Notes: generated by a model not told the origin, from the sequence alone. 52,269 bases of DNA from Tardiphaga sp. (GCA_030147505.1 JASBVG010000124.1:1-52269), one strand, 5' to 3'; numbered from the stretch's first letter, positions 32,069 to 41,003 are shown. Made by a program: numbers and translations.

Positions 32069-34564
32069 TTACACCGAAACGATCTTGACCGCGCATTTCT
32101 TGAAATCCGTCTGTTTGGAGATCGGGTCGGTTGCATCCAGCGTGACCTTGTTGATCAGCTGGCTGGCATCGAACCACGGCACGAACACCACGCCGCGGGG
32201 CATGCGGTTGCGTCCGGTCGTGTCGACGCGCGTGCGGATCTCACCGCGCCGCGACATCAGCCGGATTTCGGCGCCCTGATTGATGCCGCGTGCACGCGCG
32301 TCCTCGGCATGCATGAAGCAGCGCGCACCGGGAAACGCCTTGTAGAGTTCGGGCACGCGCATGGTCATCGAGCCGGAATGCCAGTGCTCCAGCATACGGC
32401 CGGTCACCAGCCAGAGATCGAATTCAGTATCGGGCGACTCCGCGGGCGGCTCATAGGGCACCGCGATGATGCGCGCGCGTCCATCCGGATTGCCGTAGAA
32501 TTCGACCTTCTTGCCCGGCTTGACATAGGGATCGAGACCTTCGCGGTAGCGCCACTTGGTCTCCTTGCCATTGACCACCGGCCAGCGAAGACCACGCACC
32601 CCGTGATAGGAGTCCCAGGGCGCGAGGTCGTGGCCGTGACCGCGACCGAACGTGGCATATTCCTCGAACAGCCCCTTCTGCACATAGAAACCAAAGTCCT
32701 TGGACTCGTAGTTTCCATAGTCAGCGGGGATTTCGCTGACGGGAAATTTGTCGACCTCGCCGTTGCGATACAGCACGTCGAACAGCGTCTTGCCCCTGTA
32801 GTTCGGATTGGCGTCGAGGAGGGCGGCAGGCCACACTTCGTCCGTCGTGAACCGCTTCGAGAACTCCATCAACTGCCAGAGATCCGAGCGCGCCTGGCCC
32901 GGCGCATCGACCAGCTGGCGCCAGACATGCGTGCGTCGCTCGGCGTTGCCATAGGCGCCTTCCTTCTCGACCCACATCGCCGCCGGCAACACGCAATCGG
33001 CGGACATCGCCGTCACCGTCGGATAGGCATCCGACACGACGATGAAGTTCGCAGGGTTGCGGTAGCCCGGATAGGTCTCGCCCGAACTGTTGGGCGCCGC
33101 CTGCACATTGTTGTTCACCTGAACCCAGTAGAAGTTCAGCTTGCCGTCATGCAGCATGCGGTCCTGTTCGACGGCGTGATAACCGATCTTGTCGGGCAGG
33201 AGGCCATGCGGCACGCGCCAGATTTCTTCAGCGTGCTTGCGGTGCTCCGGATTGGTCACCACCATGTCGGCAGGAAGGCGGTGCGCGAAGGTGCCGACCT
33301 CACGCGCCGTACCACAAGCCGATGGCTGGCCCGTCAGCGAGAACGGCGAGTTGCCCGGCTCGGAGATTTTGCCGGTCAGCAGATGGATGTTGTAGACGAG
33401 CTGATTGGCCCAGACACCGCGGACGTGCTGGTTGAAGCCCATGGTCCAGAGCGACATCACCTTGCACTTCGGATCGGCATAAAGCTCTGCAAGCTCCAGC
33501 AGGAATCCGGGTTCGACGCCGGTCAGCTTCGACACTTTCTCAAGCGAATAATCCTTCACGAATTCGGCGTAGGCCGCGAAATCGATTGGCGTCGTGGCTG
33601 CGGCCGTGGCCGCGCCTTTGGCTTTCTTCTCCAGCGGATGTTCGGGACGCAGCCCGTAGCCGATATCCGTCGTGCCTTTCACGAAAGTCGTGTGGCTGTT
33701 GACGAATTCGGTGTTCACGCGGCCGGTCGAAATGATGTGGTTGGCGATGAAGTTGAGAATGGCCAGATCAGTGCCCGGCTTGAACACGATCGGGATATCG
33801 GCGAGATCGGAGCTACGATGCGTGAAGGTCGAGAGCACTGCGACTTTCACATGCGAATGACCAAGGCGGCGATCGGTGAGGCGCGTCCACAGGATCGGAT
33901 GCATCTCGGCCATGTTCGAGCCCCACAGCACGAAGGCATCGGCGGCCTCGAAATCGTCATAGCAGCCCATCGGCTCGTCCATGCCGAAGGTGCGCATGAA
34001 GCCCACGGCGGCAGACGCCATGCAATGCCGCGCATTGGGATCGAGATTGTTAGAGCGGAAACCCGCGCGCATCAGCTTGGTCGCGGCATAACCTTCGAGG
34101 ATCGTCCACTGGCCCGATCCGAACATGCCGATCGCAGTCGGTCCTTTTTCTTTCAGCGTCGCTTTGGCGCGCTGCGCCATGGTGTCGAATGCTTCGTCCC
34201 AGCTCACCGGGGTGAGTTCGCCGTTCTTGTCATACACGCCGTTCTTCTTGCGGAGCAGGGGCGTCGTCAGGCGATCGGCGCCGTACATGATCTTGGAGAG
34301 GAAATACCCCTTGATGCAGTTCAGGCCGCGATTCACTTCCGCTAGTGTATCGCCGTGGGTGGCAACCACCTTGTTGTCCTTGACGCCCACCATGACGCCA
34401 CAGCCTGTGCCGCAGAAACGGCACGGCGCCTTCGACCACTTGATGGAGAGCGATCCTACTCCGCCGGCGATCGATTGCGCGGCAGCCGGAACATGAATGC
34501 CTGCGGCTGCTGCAGCAACTGCTGCCGCCTGGGCCTTGAGGAGATCACGCCGCGAAAGAGCCAT
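32069..34564 (-). CDS. napA: periplasmic nitrate reductase catalytic subunit NapA
   Basis: Mo-bis-MGD enzyme reducing nitrate to nitrite in the periplasm. Tat signal (SRRDLLKAQ) ; 4Fe-4S cysteines C48, C51, C55 and C83; Mo-ligand Cys C181 in NARHCMASAAVGFMRTFG. Further blocks: QWTILEGYAATKLMRAGFRSN, MWVEKEGAYGNAERRTHVW. 831 aa, full length. The ATG at 34564 places the Tat motif at residue 4; napD ends 2 bp upstream. The operon supports nitrate respiration or redox balancing. Confidence 0.98.
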   Translation of the reverse strand: MALSRRDLLKAQAAAVAAAAAGIHVPAAAQSIAGGVGSLSIKWSKAPCRFCGTGCGVMVGVKDNKVVATHGDTLAEVNRGLNCIKGYFLSKIMYGADRLTTPLLRKKNGVYDKNGELTPVSWDEAFDTMAQRAKATLKEKGPTAIGMFGSGQWTILEGYAATKLMRAGFRSNNLDPNARHCMASAAVGFMRTFGMDEPMGCYDDFEAADAFVLWGSNMAEMHPILWTRLTDRRLGHSHVKVAVLSTFTHRSSDLADIPIVFKPGTDLAILNFIANHIISTGRVNTEFVNSHTTFVKGTTDIGYGLRPEHPLEKKAKGAATAAATTPIDFAAYAEFVKDYSLEKVSKLTGVEPGFLLELAELYADPKCKVMSLWTMGFNQHVRGVWANQLVYNIHLLTGKISEPGNSPFSLTGQPSACGTAREVGTFAHRLPADMVVTNPEHRKHAEEIWRVPHGLLPDKIGYHAVEQDRMLHDGKLNFYWVQVNNNVQAAPNSSGETYPGYRNPANFIVVSDAYPTVTAMSADCVLPAAMWVEKEGAYGNAERRTHVWRQLVDAPGQARSDLWQLMEFSKRFTTDEVWPAALLDANPNYRGKTLFDVLYRNGEVDKFPVSEIPADYGNYESKDFGFYVQKGLFEEYATFGRGHGHDLAPWDSYHGVRGLRWPVVNGKETKWRYREGLDPYVKPGKKVEFYGNPDGRARIIAVPYEPPAESPDTEFDLWLVTGRMLEHWHSGSMTMRVPELYKAFPGARCFMHAEDARARGINQGAEIRLMSRRGEIRTRVDTTGRNRMPRGVVFVPWFDASQLINKVTLDATDPISKQTDFKKCAVKIVSV

Positions 34565-34566
34565 TT

Positions 34567-34872
34567 TCAATTTTCCTGATCGAGACGCTGTTCGAAGACC
34601 ATGTTGGCGGACAGCACGCCCGGCCATGACGAGATATCGGCGAGCATCGCGCCGAGGGCGCCGCTGCCCGGTCCTTCCAGGACCGCGACGAGTTTGTGCT
34701 CGGAGCGGTGATGGATCTCGACGCCGGGAAGGCCGAGCAGCCGCGCAGACACCGCTTCGATATGCGCAGGGAGTACCGACACGACCGCACTCGAGATGTG
34801 GTCATGGTCTTGCGCGGACGCGTCGGCACTCACGCCCGTGAACAGGGCGCGTCGGGTCATTTTGTTCGTCAT
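34567..34872 (-). CDS. napD: NapD chaperone
   Basis: Cytoplasmic chaperone that binds the NapA Tat signal peptide during cofactor loading. 101 aa with the NapD ferredoxin-like core: HISSAVVSVLPAHIEAVSARLLGLPGVEIHHRSEHKLVAVLEG. The N terminus carries an extra ~25 residues (MTNKMTRRALFTGVSA) with a twin-Arg-like RRALFTG, a variation seen in some rhizobial NapD. Sits between napE and napA with minimal spacing. Confidence 0.92.
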   Translation of the reverse strand: MTNKMTRRALFTGVSADASAQDHDHISSAVVSVLPAHIEAVSARLLGLPGVEIHHRSEHKLVAVLEGPGSGALGAMLADISSWPGVLSANMVFEQRLDQEN

Positions 34873-34881
34873 GTGAGTGTC

Positions 34882-35079
34882 CTAGTGAACCGAAGGCGGG
34901 CCGGGCGGGCCGAAGAACATCTGGAATATCCAGATCGAGAATCCGTAGCCGCCGACGACACCGACCGCGACGACAGGCCAGATGCAAACAATGATGGTGA
35001 GAAAGACGAGCAACTCCGACAAACGGCTGTTGCTCGCGGGTGCCTGATCAGGCGGAGAAATGTTCTGGTCCATCACCAT
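34882..35079 (-). CDS. napE: NapE small membrane protein
   Basis: Single-pass protein at the head of many alphaproteobacterial nap operons, function unclear. Core: RLSELLVFLTIIVCIWPVVAVGVVGGYGFSIWIFQMFFG, with one long membrane helix and the family VGGYGF(S/A)xW motif. 65 aa from ATG 35079 or 63 from ATG 35073; AAGGGGGAG sits just upstream and suits the second slightly better. First gene of napEDABC. Confidence 0.9.
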   Translation of the reverse strand: MVMDQNISPPDQAPASNSRLSELLVFLTIIVCIWPVVAVGVVGGYGFSIWIFQMFFGPPGPPSVH

Positions 35080-35172
35080 GTGCTCCCCCTTCGGTTTGCG
35101 GCCATATGCCGGGAGAAGAGGCGAGATTCGCCTTGAGCATGTGCAACATGCCCGATGCGAAAGCGACGTTCT

Positions 35173-35186
35173 TTGCGCTACGTCAA
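35173..35186. promoter_or_regulatory. FNR/NNR-like box in the nap-crp divergent region
   Basis: TTGCG-CTAC-GTCAA matches the FNR-family pattern TTG-N8-CAA, between the TTGAT-N4-ATCAA (FNR/FixK) and TTGCG-N4-CGCAA (NNR/DNR) consensus. It is centred about 100 bp before napE and 154 bp before the divergent regulator. A second inverted repeat GCATGT-GCA-ACATGC lies at 35137-35151. Occupancy is inference. Confidence 0.55.
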
Positions 35187-35332
35187 TTAACAAAGATCGC
35201 GGAGCATTTATTTGCTATGGTCGTTCTGATCGCGGTGTCGGCGTGCAGAGCCGATCCGATCAGGTGTTTGAAGACAATTTTATCTGATTGCGACTGGTGC
35301 TCGACGAAATCGCGCGTTCTGGAGAACGGGCC

Positions 35333-36055
35333 ATGAATCGTGAGACGGAACGTGACACGCATCGTAACGGCTGCAAGACGATTGCCGACATAACGCTCCT
35401 GCTTCATCTGGGAGCGGCAGCGCGTGAAAGCATCATCGATGCGGGCAGACGCATGACACTGGATGCCGGATTCTCGCTCTGGCAACAGGGCGATGCGCCG
35501 GAAATTCTTGCGGTGATCATTGCAGGCCAGTTCAAGGAAACGGTGATCGACGCGCAGGGTGGGCAGAAGACATTGCATCTCATGCGCGCGGGCGACCTGC
35601 TTGGTTGCGCATCCGCATTCGGAAATTTTCCGCGACCGGCCACGGCCATGGCAACGGAGACAAGCGAACTGCTTTATTGGCCAACCGATCGCTTCACCGC
35701 GCTGATGCATGTCTTTCCGCAGCTTGCGATCAATGTGCTTGGCAGCACCAGCAGGCAGACTGAAAGTCTGCTGCGTCGGCTGCATGAAGCCACGAGCGAG
35801 AATGCCGATCGGCGCATTGCGCGGATCGTGCTGCGCCTGGCTGCGATCGGTGATGTCGGCCTCAAGGAGGCTCCCATCGAGCTCGCGCTCTCGCGTCAGG
35901 ACCTGGCCGAGCTCAGCGACACCACGCTGTTTACCGTCAGCCGCACCGTCTCGGCCTGGAACCGGATGCAGATCGTCAAAGCCGGCCGCGGACGGCTGAT
36001 CGTCATCGATCCCGGGCGGCTCGCCGGGCTGGCGGGGGCGCCGAATGCGTCCTGA
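35333..36055 (+). CDS. Crp/Fnr family regulator, divergent from nap
   Basis: cNMP-binding domain (LLLHLGAAARESIIDAGRRMTLDAGFSLWQQGDAPEILAVIIAGQFK region; FGNFPRPATAMATETSELLYWP) and C-terminal Crp-type HTH (LALSRQDLAELSDTTLFTVSRTVSAW). It lacks the cysteine cluster of FNR (only isolated Cys at about 14 and 93), so it is not an oxygen-labile 4Fe-4S sensor. It may belong with NnrR/DNR-type NO sensors or an unassigned subgroup. The recognition helix keeps SR but not the preceding Glu of FNR. 240 aa from ATG 35333. Its location suggests it controls napEDABC. Confidence 0.88.
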   Translation: MNRETERDTHRNGCKTIADITLLLHLGAAARESIIDAGRRMTLDAGFSLWQQGDAPEILAVIIAGQFKETVIDAQGGQKTLHLMRAGDLLGCASAFGNFPRPATAMATETSELLYWPTDRFTALMHVFPQLAINVLGSTSRQTESLLRRLHEATSENADRRIARIVLRLAAIGDVGLKEAPIELALSRQDLAELSDTTLFTVSRTVSAWNRMQIVKAGRGRLIVIDPGRLAGLAGAPNAS

Positions 36056-36113
36056 GGCGTTTGCCTCCGTGTTGCCGCAAGACTTGCGGTGATCGGCGCG
36101 AAAAGCGCGACCT

Positions 36114-36125
36114 CTCGAATTCGAG
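36114..36125. promoter_or_regulatory. 12-bp perfect palindrome upstream of the serine hydrolase
   Basis: CTCGAATTCGAG, 71 bp before the TTG start of the hydrolase. It could be an operator. A short hairpin CCGCAA-GAC-TTGCGG at 36075-36089 lies just after the Crp/Fnr stop. Confidence 0.3.
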
Positions 36126-36195
36126 CGAAATTTACAAGCCGTTGAAATATCTGGATGTTAGAGTCTGCAGGGCTTGAGACAAACCAGAGGCAATC

Positions 36196-37473
36196 TTGCG
36201 TCAATCTTGCGAATGGCTGGCGATCATAGCTATCGCCGCGAAGCTTATCAGCCCAGCGACGGCGGCCAGCAATCTGCTCACCGAAGCCCCCGATCTCACT
36301 GGTTTTTCGCAAGGAGGTCTCGATCGCGTGACCGAAATGCTCGACAGCGAAGTCGGGCACGGCCATCTCGCCGGAGCCATCATGCTGATCCAGCGTCATG
36401 GCAAGCCCGTCTATTATCAAGGCTTCGGTGTCCGCGACCCCGCCACCATGGCCCCTATGACGCGGGATACAATTTTCCGTCTGTATTCGATGACCAAGCC
36501 GATCACCTCGGCCGCTGCCATGGTGCTGGTGGAGCAGGGCAGACTGAAACTCGACGATCCCGTCTCGAACTACATTCCGGCCTTTGCCCATCCGCAGGTC
36601 GCAACCGAAAAGACCGACGCCGAAGGTAACAAGTATCTGGACTTTTCGCCGGCCTTGAAGCCGATCACCGTACTCGATCTGATGCGCCAGTCCTCCGGAA
36701 TCAGTTCGGCCTTCACCGATCTCGGTCTGATCACGCAGCTCTATTTGAAAGCCGGATTGTTCGACAGCGATTTCGACAATCGCGACTTTGCCGACCGCCT
36801 CGCCAAACTGCCGCTCGCATATCAGCCCGCAACCGTCTGGGATTACGGCCATTCCACCGATGTGCTCGGCCGCGTCATCGAAGTCGCATCCGGCATGTCA
36901 CTCCACGACTTCGAAAGACAGTACCTGCTCGATCCGGTCGGCATGGTCGATACCAGCTACTATGTCCTTGATCCCGCAAAAGCCTCGCGTATCGCGCAGC
37001 CATTGCCGACCGATCGCATCATCGGCAACGAGACCATCAGCGACCCGACCATCAAGCGCAAATGGGAGTCTGGAGGCGGCGGCCTGGTCGGCACCACAGG
37101 CGATTACGCGCGCTTCCTGCAGATGCTGCTCAATGGCGGTGAGATCGACGGCAAGCGCATTCTCAAGCGCGAAAGCGTCGCGCTCATGCGCAAGAATGAG
37201 GTGTCACCCGCAACCGACGTAAAACCTTGGGCTTATTACTATCCCGGCGCCGGCTTCGGTTACGGCCTCGGCTTCGGTGTGCGCACGGGACCGGGCGAAG
37301 ACGGCGTGCCGGGCTTTGTCGGTGAAATGGCCTGGGGCGGCGCGGCCGGGACCTATTTCTGGACCTATCCCGACCACGACATGGTGATGATCTTCATGGT
37401 GCAGACGCCAACCCAACGTGGCCGCATCCAGCCGATCCTGAAAACGCTGGTTTACGAGGCCATCGTCAAATAG
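36196..37473 (+). CDS. serine hydrolase of the beta-lactamase class C / EstB family
   Basis: Secreted penicillin-binding-protein-like serine hydrolase. N-terminal signal (WLAIIAIAAKLISPATAASN). Catalytic SxxK is S98-M-T-K101 (FRLYSMTKPITSAAA); the second element is Y217-G-H in WDYGHSTDVLG; the third motif appears as WGGAAGT near residue 390, where KTG is found in true beta-lactamases and W-G-G is common in esterases of this family. 425 aa. Start is a TTG at 36196, chosen for the signal peptide. Likely an esterase or peptidase rather than an antibiotic resistance enzyme. Confidence 0.9.
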   Translation: MRQSCEWLAIIAIAAKLISPATAASNLLTEAPDLTGFSQGGLDRVTEMLDSEVGHGHLAGAIMLIQRHGKPVYYQGFGVRDPATMAPMTRDTIFRLYSMTKPITSAAAMVLVEQGRLKLDDPVSNYIPAFAHPQVATEKTDAEGNKYLDFSPALKPITVLDLMRQSSGISSAFTDLGLITQLYLKAGLFDSDFDNRDFADRLAKLPLAYQPATVWDYGHSTDVLGRVIEVASGMSLHDFERQYLLDPVGMVDTSYYVLDPAKASRIAQPLPTDRIIGNETISDPTIKRKWESGGGGLVGTTGDYARFLQMLLNGGEIDGKRILKRESVALMRKNEVSPATDVKPWAYYYPGAGFGYGLGFGVRTGPGEDGVPGFVGEMAWGGAAGTYFWTYPDHDMVMIFMVQTPTQRGRIQPILKTLVYEAIVK

Positions 37474-37588
37474 GGGAGACGGTCAAGGCACCGACGCCCA
37501 TGTTTATAAGCGTTTGATGTTGTGTAATTTTTCGGATCACCGCGTACCGGCGGCCGGTTGCCCGACAGCGCCGCGCACCTCAGAAAAC

Positions 37589-37626
37589 GTCAATTGACGC
37601 TTGACATCGCACCAATTGACTATACC
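37589..37626 (+). promoter_or_regulatory. candidate autoregulatory promoter of the Xre-RES module
   Basis: GTCAATTGAC, a perfect 10-bp palindrome, lies at 37589-37598, and CAATTGAC recurs at 37613-37620. Between them is TTGACA (37601-37606), and TATACC follows at 37621; the 14-bp gap is shorter than ideal. Repeated CAATTGAC sites around a promoter fit autorepression by the antitoxin, as in other toxin-antitoxin modules. Inference. Confidence 0.5.
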
Positions 37627-37653
37627 TCTATTCGGGGTGTGAAGGAGGTCGTC

Positions 37654-38094
37654 ATGGCGCAAATTGCTACGTTCGGGGCACAGCCTGCTGTGACCCCAAT
37701 CGATGTCCAGACATTCACGAAAGCGCCGGATCGCGAACGGCTGTCGCCTGTCGCCATCAAGGCATTCCGGAAGATCGTCGAGCATTGGGCGCTGACTAAT
37801 GCGGAAGCTGCGATGTTGCTCGGCGTCTCGGAAAGCACGTGGGACCGGATCAAGCGAGGTTCGTGGGATCAACCGCTGTCGCAGGATCAGCTCACACGCG
37901 CCTCGGCTGCAATAGGCATTCACAAGGGACTACGGCTTCTGTTCGCCGACGACATGGCTTTTCGCTGGCCGAAGTTGACCAATTCCGGTCCGATCTTCCA
38001 GCGGCGGTCGCCGGTTGAAGCGATGATCGCAGGCGGCATTCCGCTGATGCTCGAAACCCGGCGCTATGTCGATGCGGTGCGCGGCGGCCTTTGA
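37654..38094 (+). CDS. Xre/MbcA/ParS-type antitoxin (DUF2384)
   Basis: Antitoxin of the RES-Xre type II module. Xre-like HTH at about residues 30-63 (KIVEHWALTNAEAAMLLGVSESTWDRIKRG), and C-terminal toxin-binding DUF2384 region (GPIFQRRSPVEAMIAGGIPLMLETRRYVDAVRGG). 146 aa from ATG 37654, preceded by a strong GAAGGAGG. The RES gene starts 3 bp after its stop. Confidence 0.92.
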   Translation: MAQIATFGAQPAVTPIDVQTFTKAPDRERLSPVAIKAFRKIVEHWALTNAEAAMLLGVSESTWDRIKRGSWDQPLSQDQLTRASAAIGIHKGLRLLFADDMAFRWPKLTNSGPIFQRRSPVEAMIAGGIPLMLETRRYVDAVRGGL

Positions 38095-38097
38095 TCG

Positions 38098-38787
38098 ATG
38101 CTCGAAGGATTGACGATCAGCCGCCACGCAATCGAGCGGACGGTTCGCCTCGTAGCGACCGCCCGGCTTCGTCAGTCCGTGATGCTCGACTTGGTCGACG
38201 AGTCAGAGCTGGATGCATTGAGCGAGATCGAGGGAGCCACGAGTAACCGAAGGATTGCGCAAGCTCGTGGGGCAGGTGAGGTTCAGTCCTACGAACTCCT
38301 CTACGGTGTGCCGCACGCGCACTTCATCAACGCATCGTTCGCCTATGCCAAGCCTCGCGAACCGAACCGTTTCAACGGCGCGGACCGTGGCGCCTGGTAT
38401 GCCGGGTTCGAGGTCGAAACCAGTTTGGCTGAAGTCGGCTTCCATTTGACAAATGCGCTCGAGGCCGTCGGAAATTTGAACGCCATCGTTGAATACGCAG
38501 AGATGTTCGCAAGCTTCGCTGGCGAATTCGTCGACCTTCGGGCGCATCCGACGCACCAAGCCTTGCACCCGGAAAAGACCGTTGGGTATCCCGTCGGTAA
38601 TGCACTGGCCGCGGCTGCCATGGCTCGCGGCCTTAACGGCATCATCTATCCGTCCGTCCGCAATCCGGGTGGAACCTGCCTGGCGGCGCTGTTTCCGCAC
38701 GCGGTCCAGTCGGTTGCGCAAGGAAGCGTCTATCGGATGATCTGGCGCGGCAAGCGCGAACCGGCGATCGAGTTGATCGCGGGATAG
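38098..38787 (+). CDS. RES-domain toxin (NAD+-targeting)
   Basis: RES toxins degrade cellular NAD+ and have an ADP-ribosyltransferase-like fold. Key residues are all present: R91 in EPNRFNG, the GAWYAGFEVETSLAEV block with Y101 and E112, and S186 in IIYPSVRNPGGTCLAALF. At 229 aa it carries the N-terminal extension typical of RES proteins. Directly downstream of its antitoxin, so the module looks intact. A terminator-like hairpin follows. Confidence 0.92.
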   Translation: MLEGLTISRHAIERTVRLVATARLRQSVMLDLVDESELDALSEIEGATSNRRIAQARGAGEVQSYELLYGVPHAHFINASFAYAKPREPNRFNGADRGAWYAGFEVETSLAEVGFHLTNALEAVGNLNAIVEYAEMFASFAGEFVDLRAHPTHQALHPEKTVGYPVGNALAAAAMARGLNGIIYPSVRNPGGTCLAALFPHAVQSVAQGSVYRMIWRGKREPAIELIAG

Positions 38788-38813
38788 GCTGGAAAAAGGC
38801 CACAGAACGCGCG

Positions 38814-38836
38814 AGCCCGCCATGACTGGCGGGGCT
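38814..38836 (+). terminator. terminator after the RES gene
   Basis: AGCCCGCC-ATGACT-GGCGGGGCT (one bulged G), followed by TTCATTTTG, 27 bp after the toxin stop. The remaining 170 bp to 39006 are AT-richer (ATATTATGGAATATATTATC near 38923-38942) with no gene seen. Confidence 0.65.
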
Positions 38837-39006
38837 TTCATTTTGACGGGTGCGTTTCAAACTCGTGGGACGTGGGATACGCAGGGGCGCAGATCGAAGC
38901 ATATCGAAAATTCGCATAAGGTATATTATGGAATATATTATCCCGTAGCGATATGAACAGCTTAGCTCAAAATGCTCTCAAATCCGGCAACAATCGGCGT
39001 TCGCCA

Positions 39007-39780
39007 TCATGGATATTTCGGCAGCAGCCCGTGTGCAGCAAAGCCACCGTCCACGTTCAGCACGTGGCCCGTCACGAAGCTTGACTTGCTGCCGTCCAGC
39101 AGGAACAGCGCCGCGCCAGCGACCTCATCGGGCTCGGCGTAGCGTCGCTGCGGCACGACCTGCATCCAGCCTGCGCGGGTTGCCGCCGTGTGCATCTCCT
39201 GGACCATGGGCGTCTCGAACGGACCCGGCGCGATGGCATTGACGCGGATGTTCAGCGGCGCCAGTTCGCAGGCCATCACCTGGGTCAGCGTGATCACGCC
39301 GCCCTTGGACGCGCCATAGGCCGAGCGCTCGATATTGCCGCGGATGCCGGACACCGACGCCACATTGACGATGGCGCCGCCGCCATGGGCCTTCATCATC
39401 CGTGCGGCTTCCTTGGCCACGGCAAAGCTGCCGACCAGATTGATGTCGAGGATTTCGCGGAAGAGTTTCACTGAGGTCTCGAAGAACGGCACCTGGCGGC
39501 CGATTCCGGCTGAATTCACGAGCCCGCGGACCGGGCCAAAATCGGCCTCGCAATCCTTCAGCCCGGCAATAACGGCATCCTCGTTGGCGACGTCCATGAC
39601 CACGGTCCGGGTGACGCCGGGCTTGATGGCGTCGACCTGAGCCTTGGCAGCATCCAGAGCAGGCTGGGTGAGGTCGGCGAGGAGGACCTTCCACCCCTCA
39701 CCTACGGCCGCTCTGGCGATCGCGAGACCGATTCCCGATGCTCCGCCGGTGATGATCGCGACGCCCTGATCCTTGTTCAT
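39007..39780 (-). CDS. SDR family oxidoreductase (3-oxoacyl-ACP reductase-like)
   Basis: Classical SDR: TGGASGIGLAIARA cofactor loop, VNSAG, catalytic Ser in NVASVSGIRG, Tyr/Lys in YGASKGG, RVNAIAPGPFETPM and C-terminal GHVLNVDGGFAAHG. 257 aa from ATG 39780; the frame opens further upstream but runs into the divergent promoter region. Divergent from the TRAP transporter genes, so likely acts on the same substrate or its CoA ester product. Substrate not readable. Confidence 0.9.
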   Translation of the reverse strand: MNKDQGVAIITGGASGIGLAIARAAVGEGWKVLLADLTQPALDAAKAQVDAIKPGVTRTVVMDVANEDAVIAGLKDCEADFGPVRGLVNSAGIGRQVPFFETSVKLFREILDINLVGSFAVAKEAARMMKAHGGGAIVNVASVSGIRGNIERSAYGASKGGVITLTQVMACELAPLNIRVNAIAPGPFETPMVQEMHTAATRAGWMQVVPQRRYAEPDEVAGAALFLLDGSKSSFVTGHVLNVDGGFAAHGLLPKYP

Positions 39781-39811
39781 GCGGTTTTCCTGACATTTCC
39801 TGCGGCAGCCT

Positions 39812-39826
39812 TGCGGCGTTGCCGCA
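39812..39826. promoter_or_regulatory. inverted repeat in the SDR/TRAP divergent region
   Basis: TGCGGC-GTT-GCCGCA, a perfect 6-bp inverted repeat. It sits 32 bp before the SDR start and about 150 bp before dctP and could be an operator; no regulator gene is adjacent to this cluster. Confidence 0.3.
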
Positions 39827-39972
39827 TCATTCTTGTGGCGATGGTTTTCACCAAAGGCCATCCAAAGTCGAGGCCTTCCGCAGGGCGAAAGGGCTTGACC
39901 GCGCATGATGTCGAAACGACAAGAGGCGCTGGCATCACAAAAACCCAGAACGATGCGGCAGGGAGAAACAAA

Positions 39973-40992
39973 ATGACCATTTCACGCCGAACTCTGTTGA
40001 AGGCCTCGGCCGCGGCCACCGCGTTCGGCGGCGTCGGCATGCCCTGGGTGGCCCGCGCCCAGCAGGCGGAATATGTCTACAAATACGCGAACAATCTGCC
40101 TGACACGCATCCAATGAATATCCGCGCCCGCGAGATGTCGGCGGCGATCAAGACCGAAACCAATGGCAAGGTCGACCTGCAGGTGTTCCCGAACAACCAG
40201 CTCGGTTCGGACACCGACATGCTGAGCCAGATCCGTTCGGGCGGCGTCGAGTTCTTCACGCTGTCGGGCCTGATTTTGGCGACGCTGGTGCCGGCCGCGT
40301 CGATCAACGGCATCGGTTTTGCGTTCCCGAATTACGACACCGTCTGGAAGGCCATGGACGGCGATCTCGGCGCTTACATCCGCAAGGAAATCACCAAGGC
40401 CAATCTCGTGGTCATGGACAAGATCTGGGACAACGGATTCCGCGAGATCACGTCCTCGACCAGGCCGATCAAGACGCCGGACGACCTCAAGGGCTTTAAG
40501 ATTCGCGTGCCGGTGTCGCCGCTGTGGACCTCGATGTTCAAGGCGTTCGACAGTGCGCCGGCCTCGATCAATATCAGCGAAGTCTATTCGGCCATGCAGA
40601 CACGGGTCGTCGAGGGCCAGGAGAATCCGCTGGCGATCATCTCGACCGCAAAATTCTACGAAGTGCAGAAATTCTGCTCGCTGACCAATCACATGTGGGA
40701 CGGCTACTGGTTCCTCGCCAACCGCCGCGCCTGGGAACGCCTACCCGCCGATCTCCGCGACATCGTCGCGAAGAACATCAATGCCGCCGGCATGAAGGAG
40801 CGCGAGGACGTCGCCAAGCTGAATGCCAGCCTGCGCGGCGAACTGGAATCCAAGGGTCTTGCCTTCAATGAGCTCGAACCCGGCCCGTTCCGCGACAAGC
40901 TGAAGTCGGCGGGCTTCTACAAGGAATGGCAGGGTAAATACGGCGACGAAGCCTGGGCCATCCTGGAGAAATCCGTCGGCAAGCTCGGCTGA
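39973..40992 (+). CDS. dctP: TRAP transporter solute-binding protein DctP
   Basis: Periplasmic receptor of a TRAP system. Tat-type signal (SRRTLLKASAAATAFGGVGMPWVARAQ), then YKYANNLPDTHPMNIRAREM and the DctP marks GKVDLQVFPNNQLGSDTDML, FPNYDTVWKAMDG, DDLKGFKIRVP (carboxylate-binding Arg) and VVEGQENPLAII. 339 aa from ATG 39973. Twin-Arg start is notable because many TRAP receptors use Sec. The permease gene follows after 11 bp. Likely binds an organic acid. Confidence 0.94.
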   Translation: MTISRRTLLKASAAATAFGGVGMPWVARAQQAEYVYKYANNLPDTHPMNIRAREMSAAIKTETNGKVDLQVFPNNQLGSDTDMLSQIRSGGVEFFTLSGLILATLVPAASINGIGFAFPNYDTVWKAMDGDLGAYIRKEITKANLVVMDKIWDNGFREITSSTRPIKTPDDLKGFKIRVPVSPLWTSMFKAFDSAPASINISEVYSAMQTRVVEGQENPLAIISTAKFYEVQKFCSLTNHMWDGYWFLANRRAWERLPADLRDIVAKNINAAGMKEREDVAKLNASLRGELESKGLAFNELEPGPFRDKLKSAGFYKEWQGKYGDEAWAILEKSVGKLG

Positions 40993-41003
40993 TCGGACAG
41001 ACC

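Noticed and set aside
32042..34345. 767-codon open frame antisense to napA
   Set aside because: Same third-position effect in GC-rich DNA; napA has full motif support.
36196..37473. Beta-lactamase giving antibiotic resistance
   Set aside because: YGH and WGG in place of YxN and KTG, and the overall pattern fits EstB-type esterases/peptidases better.
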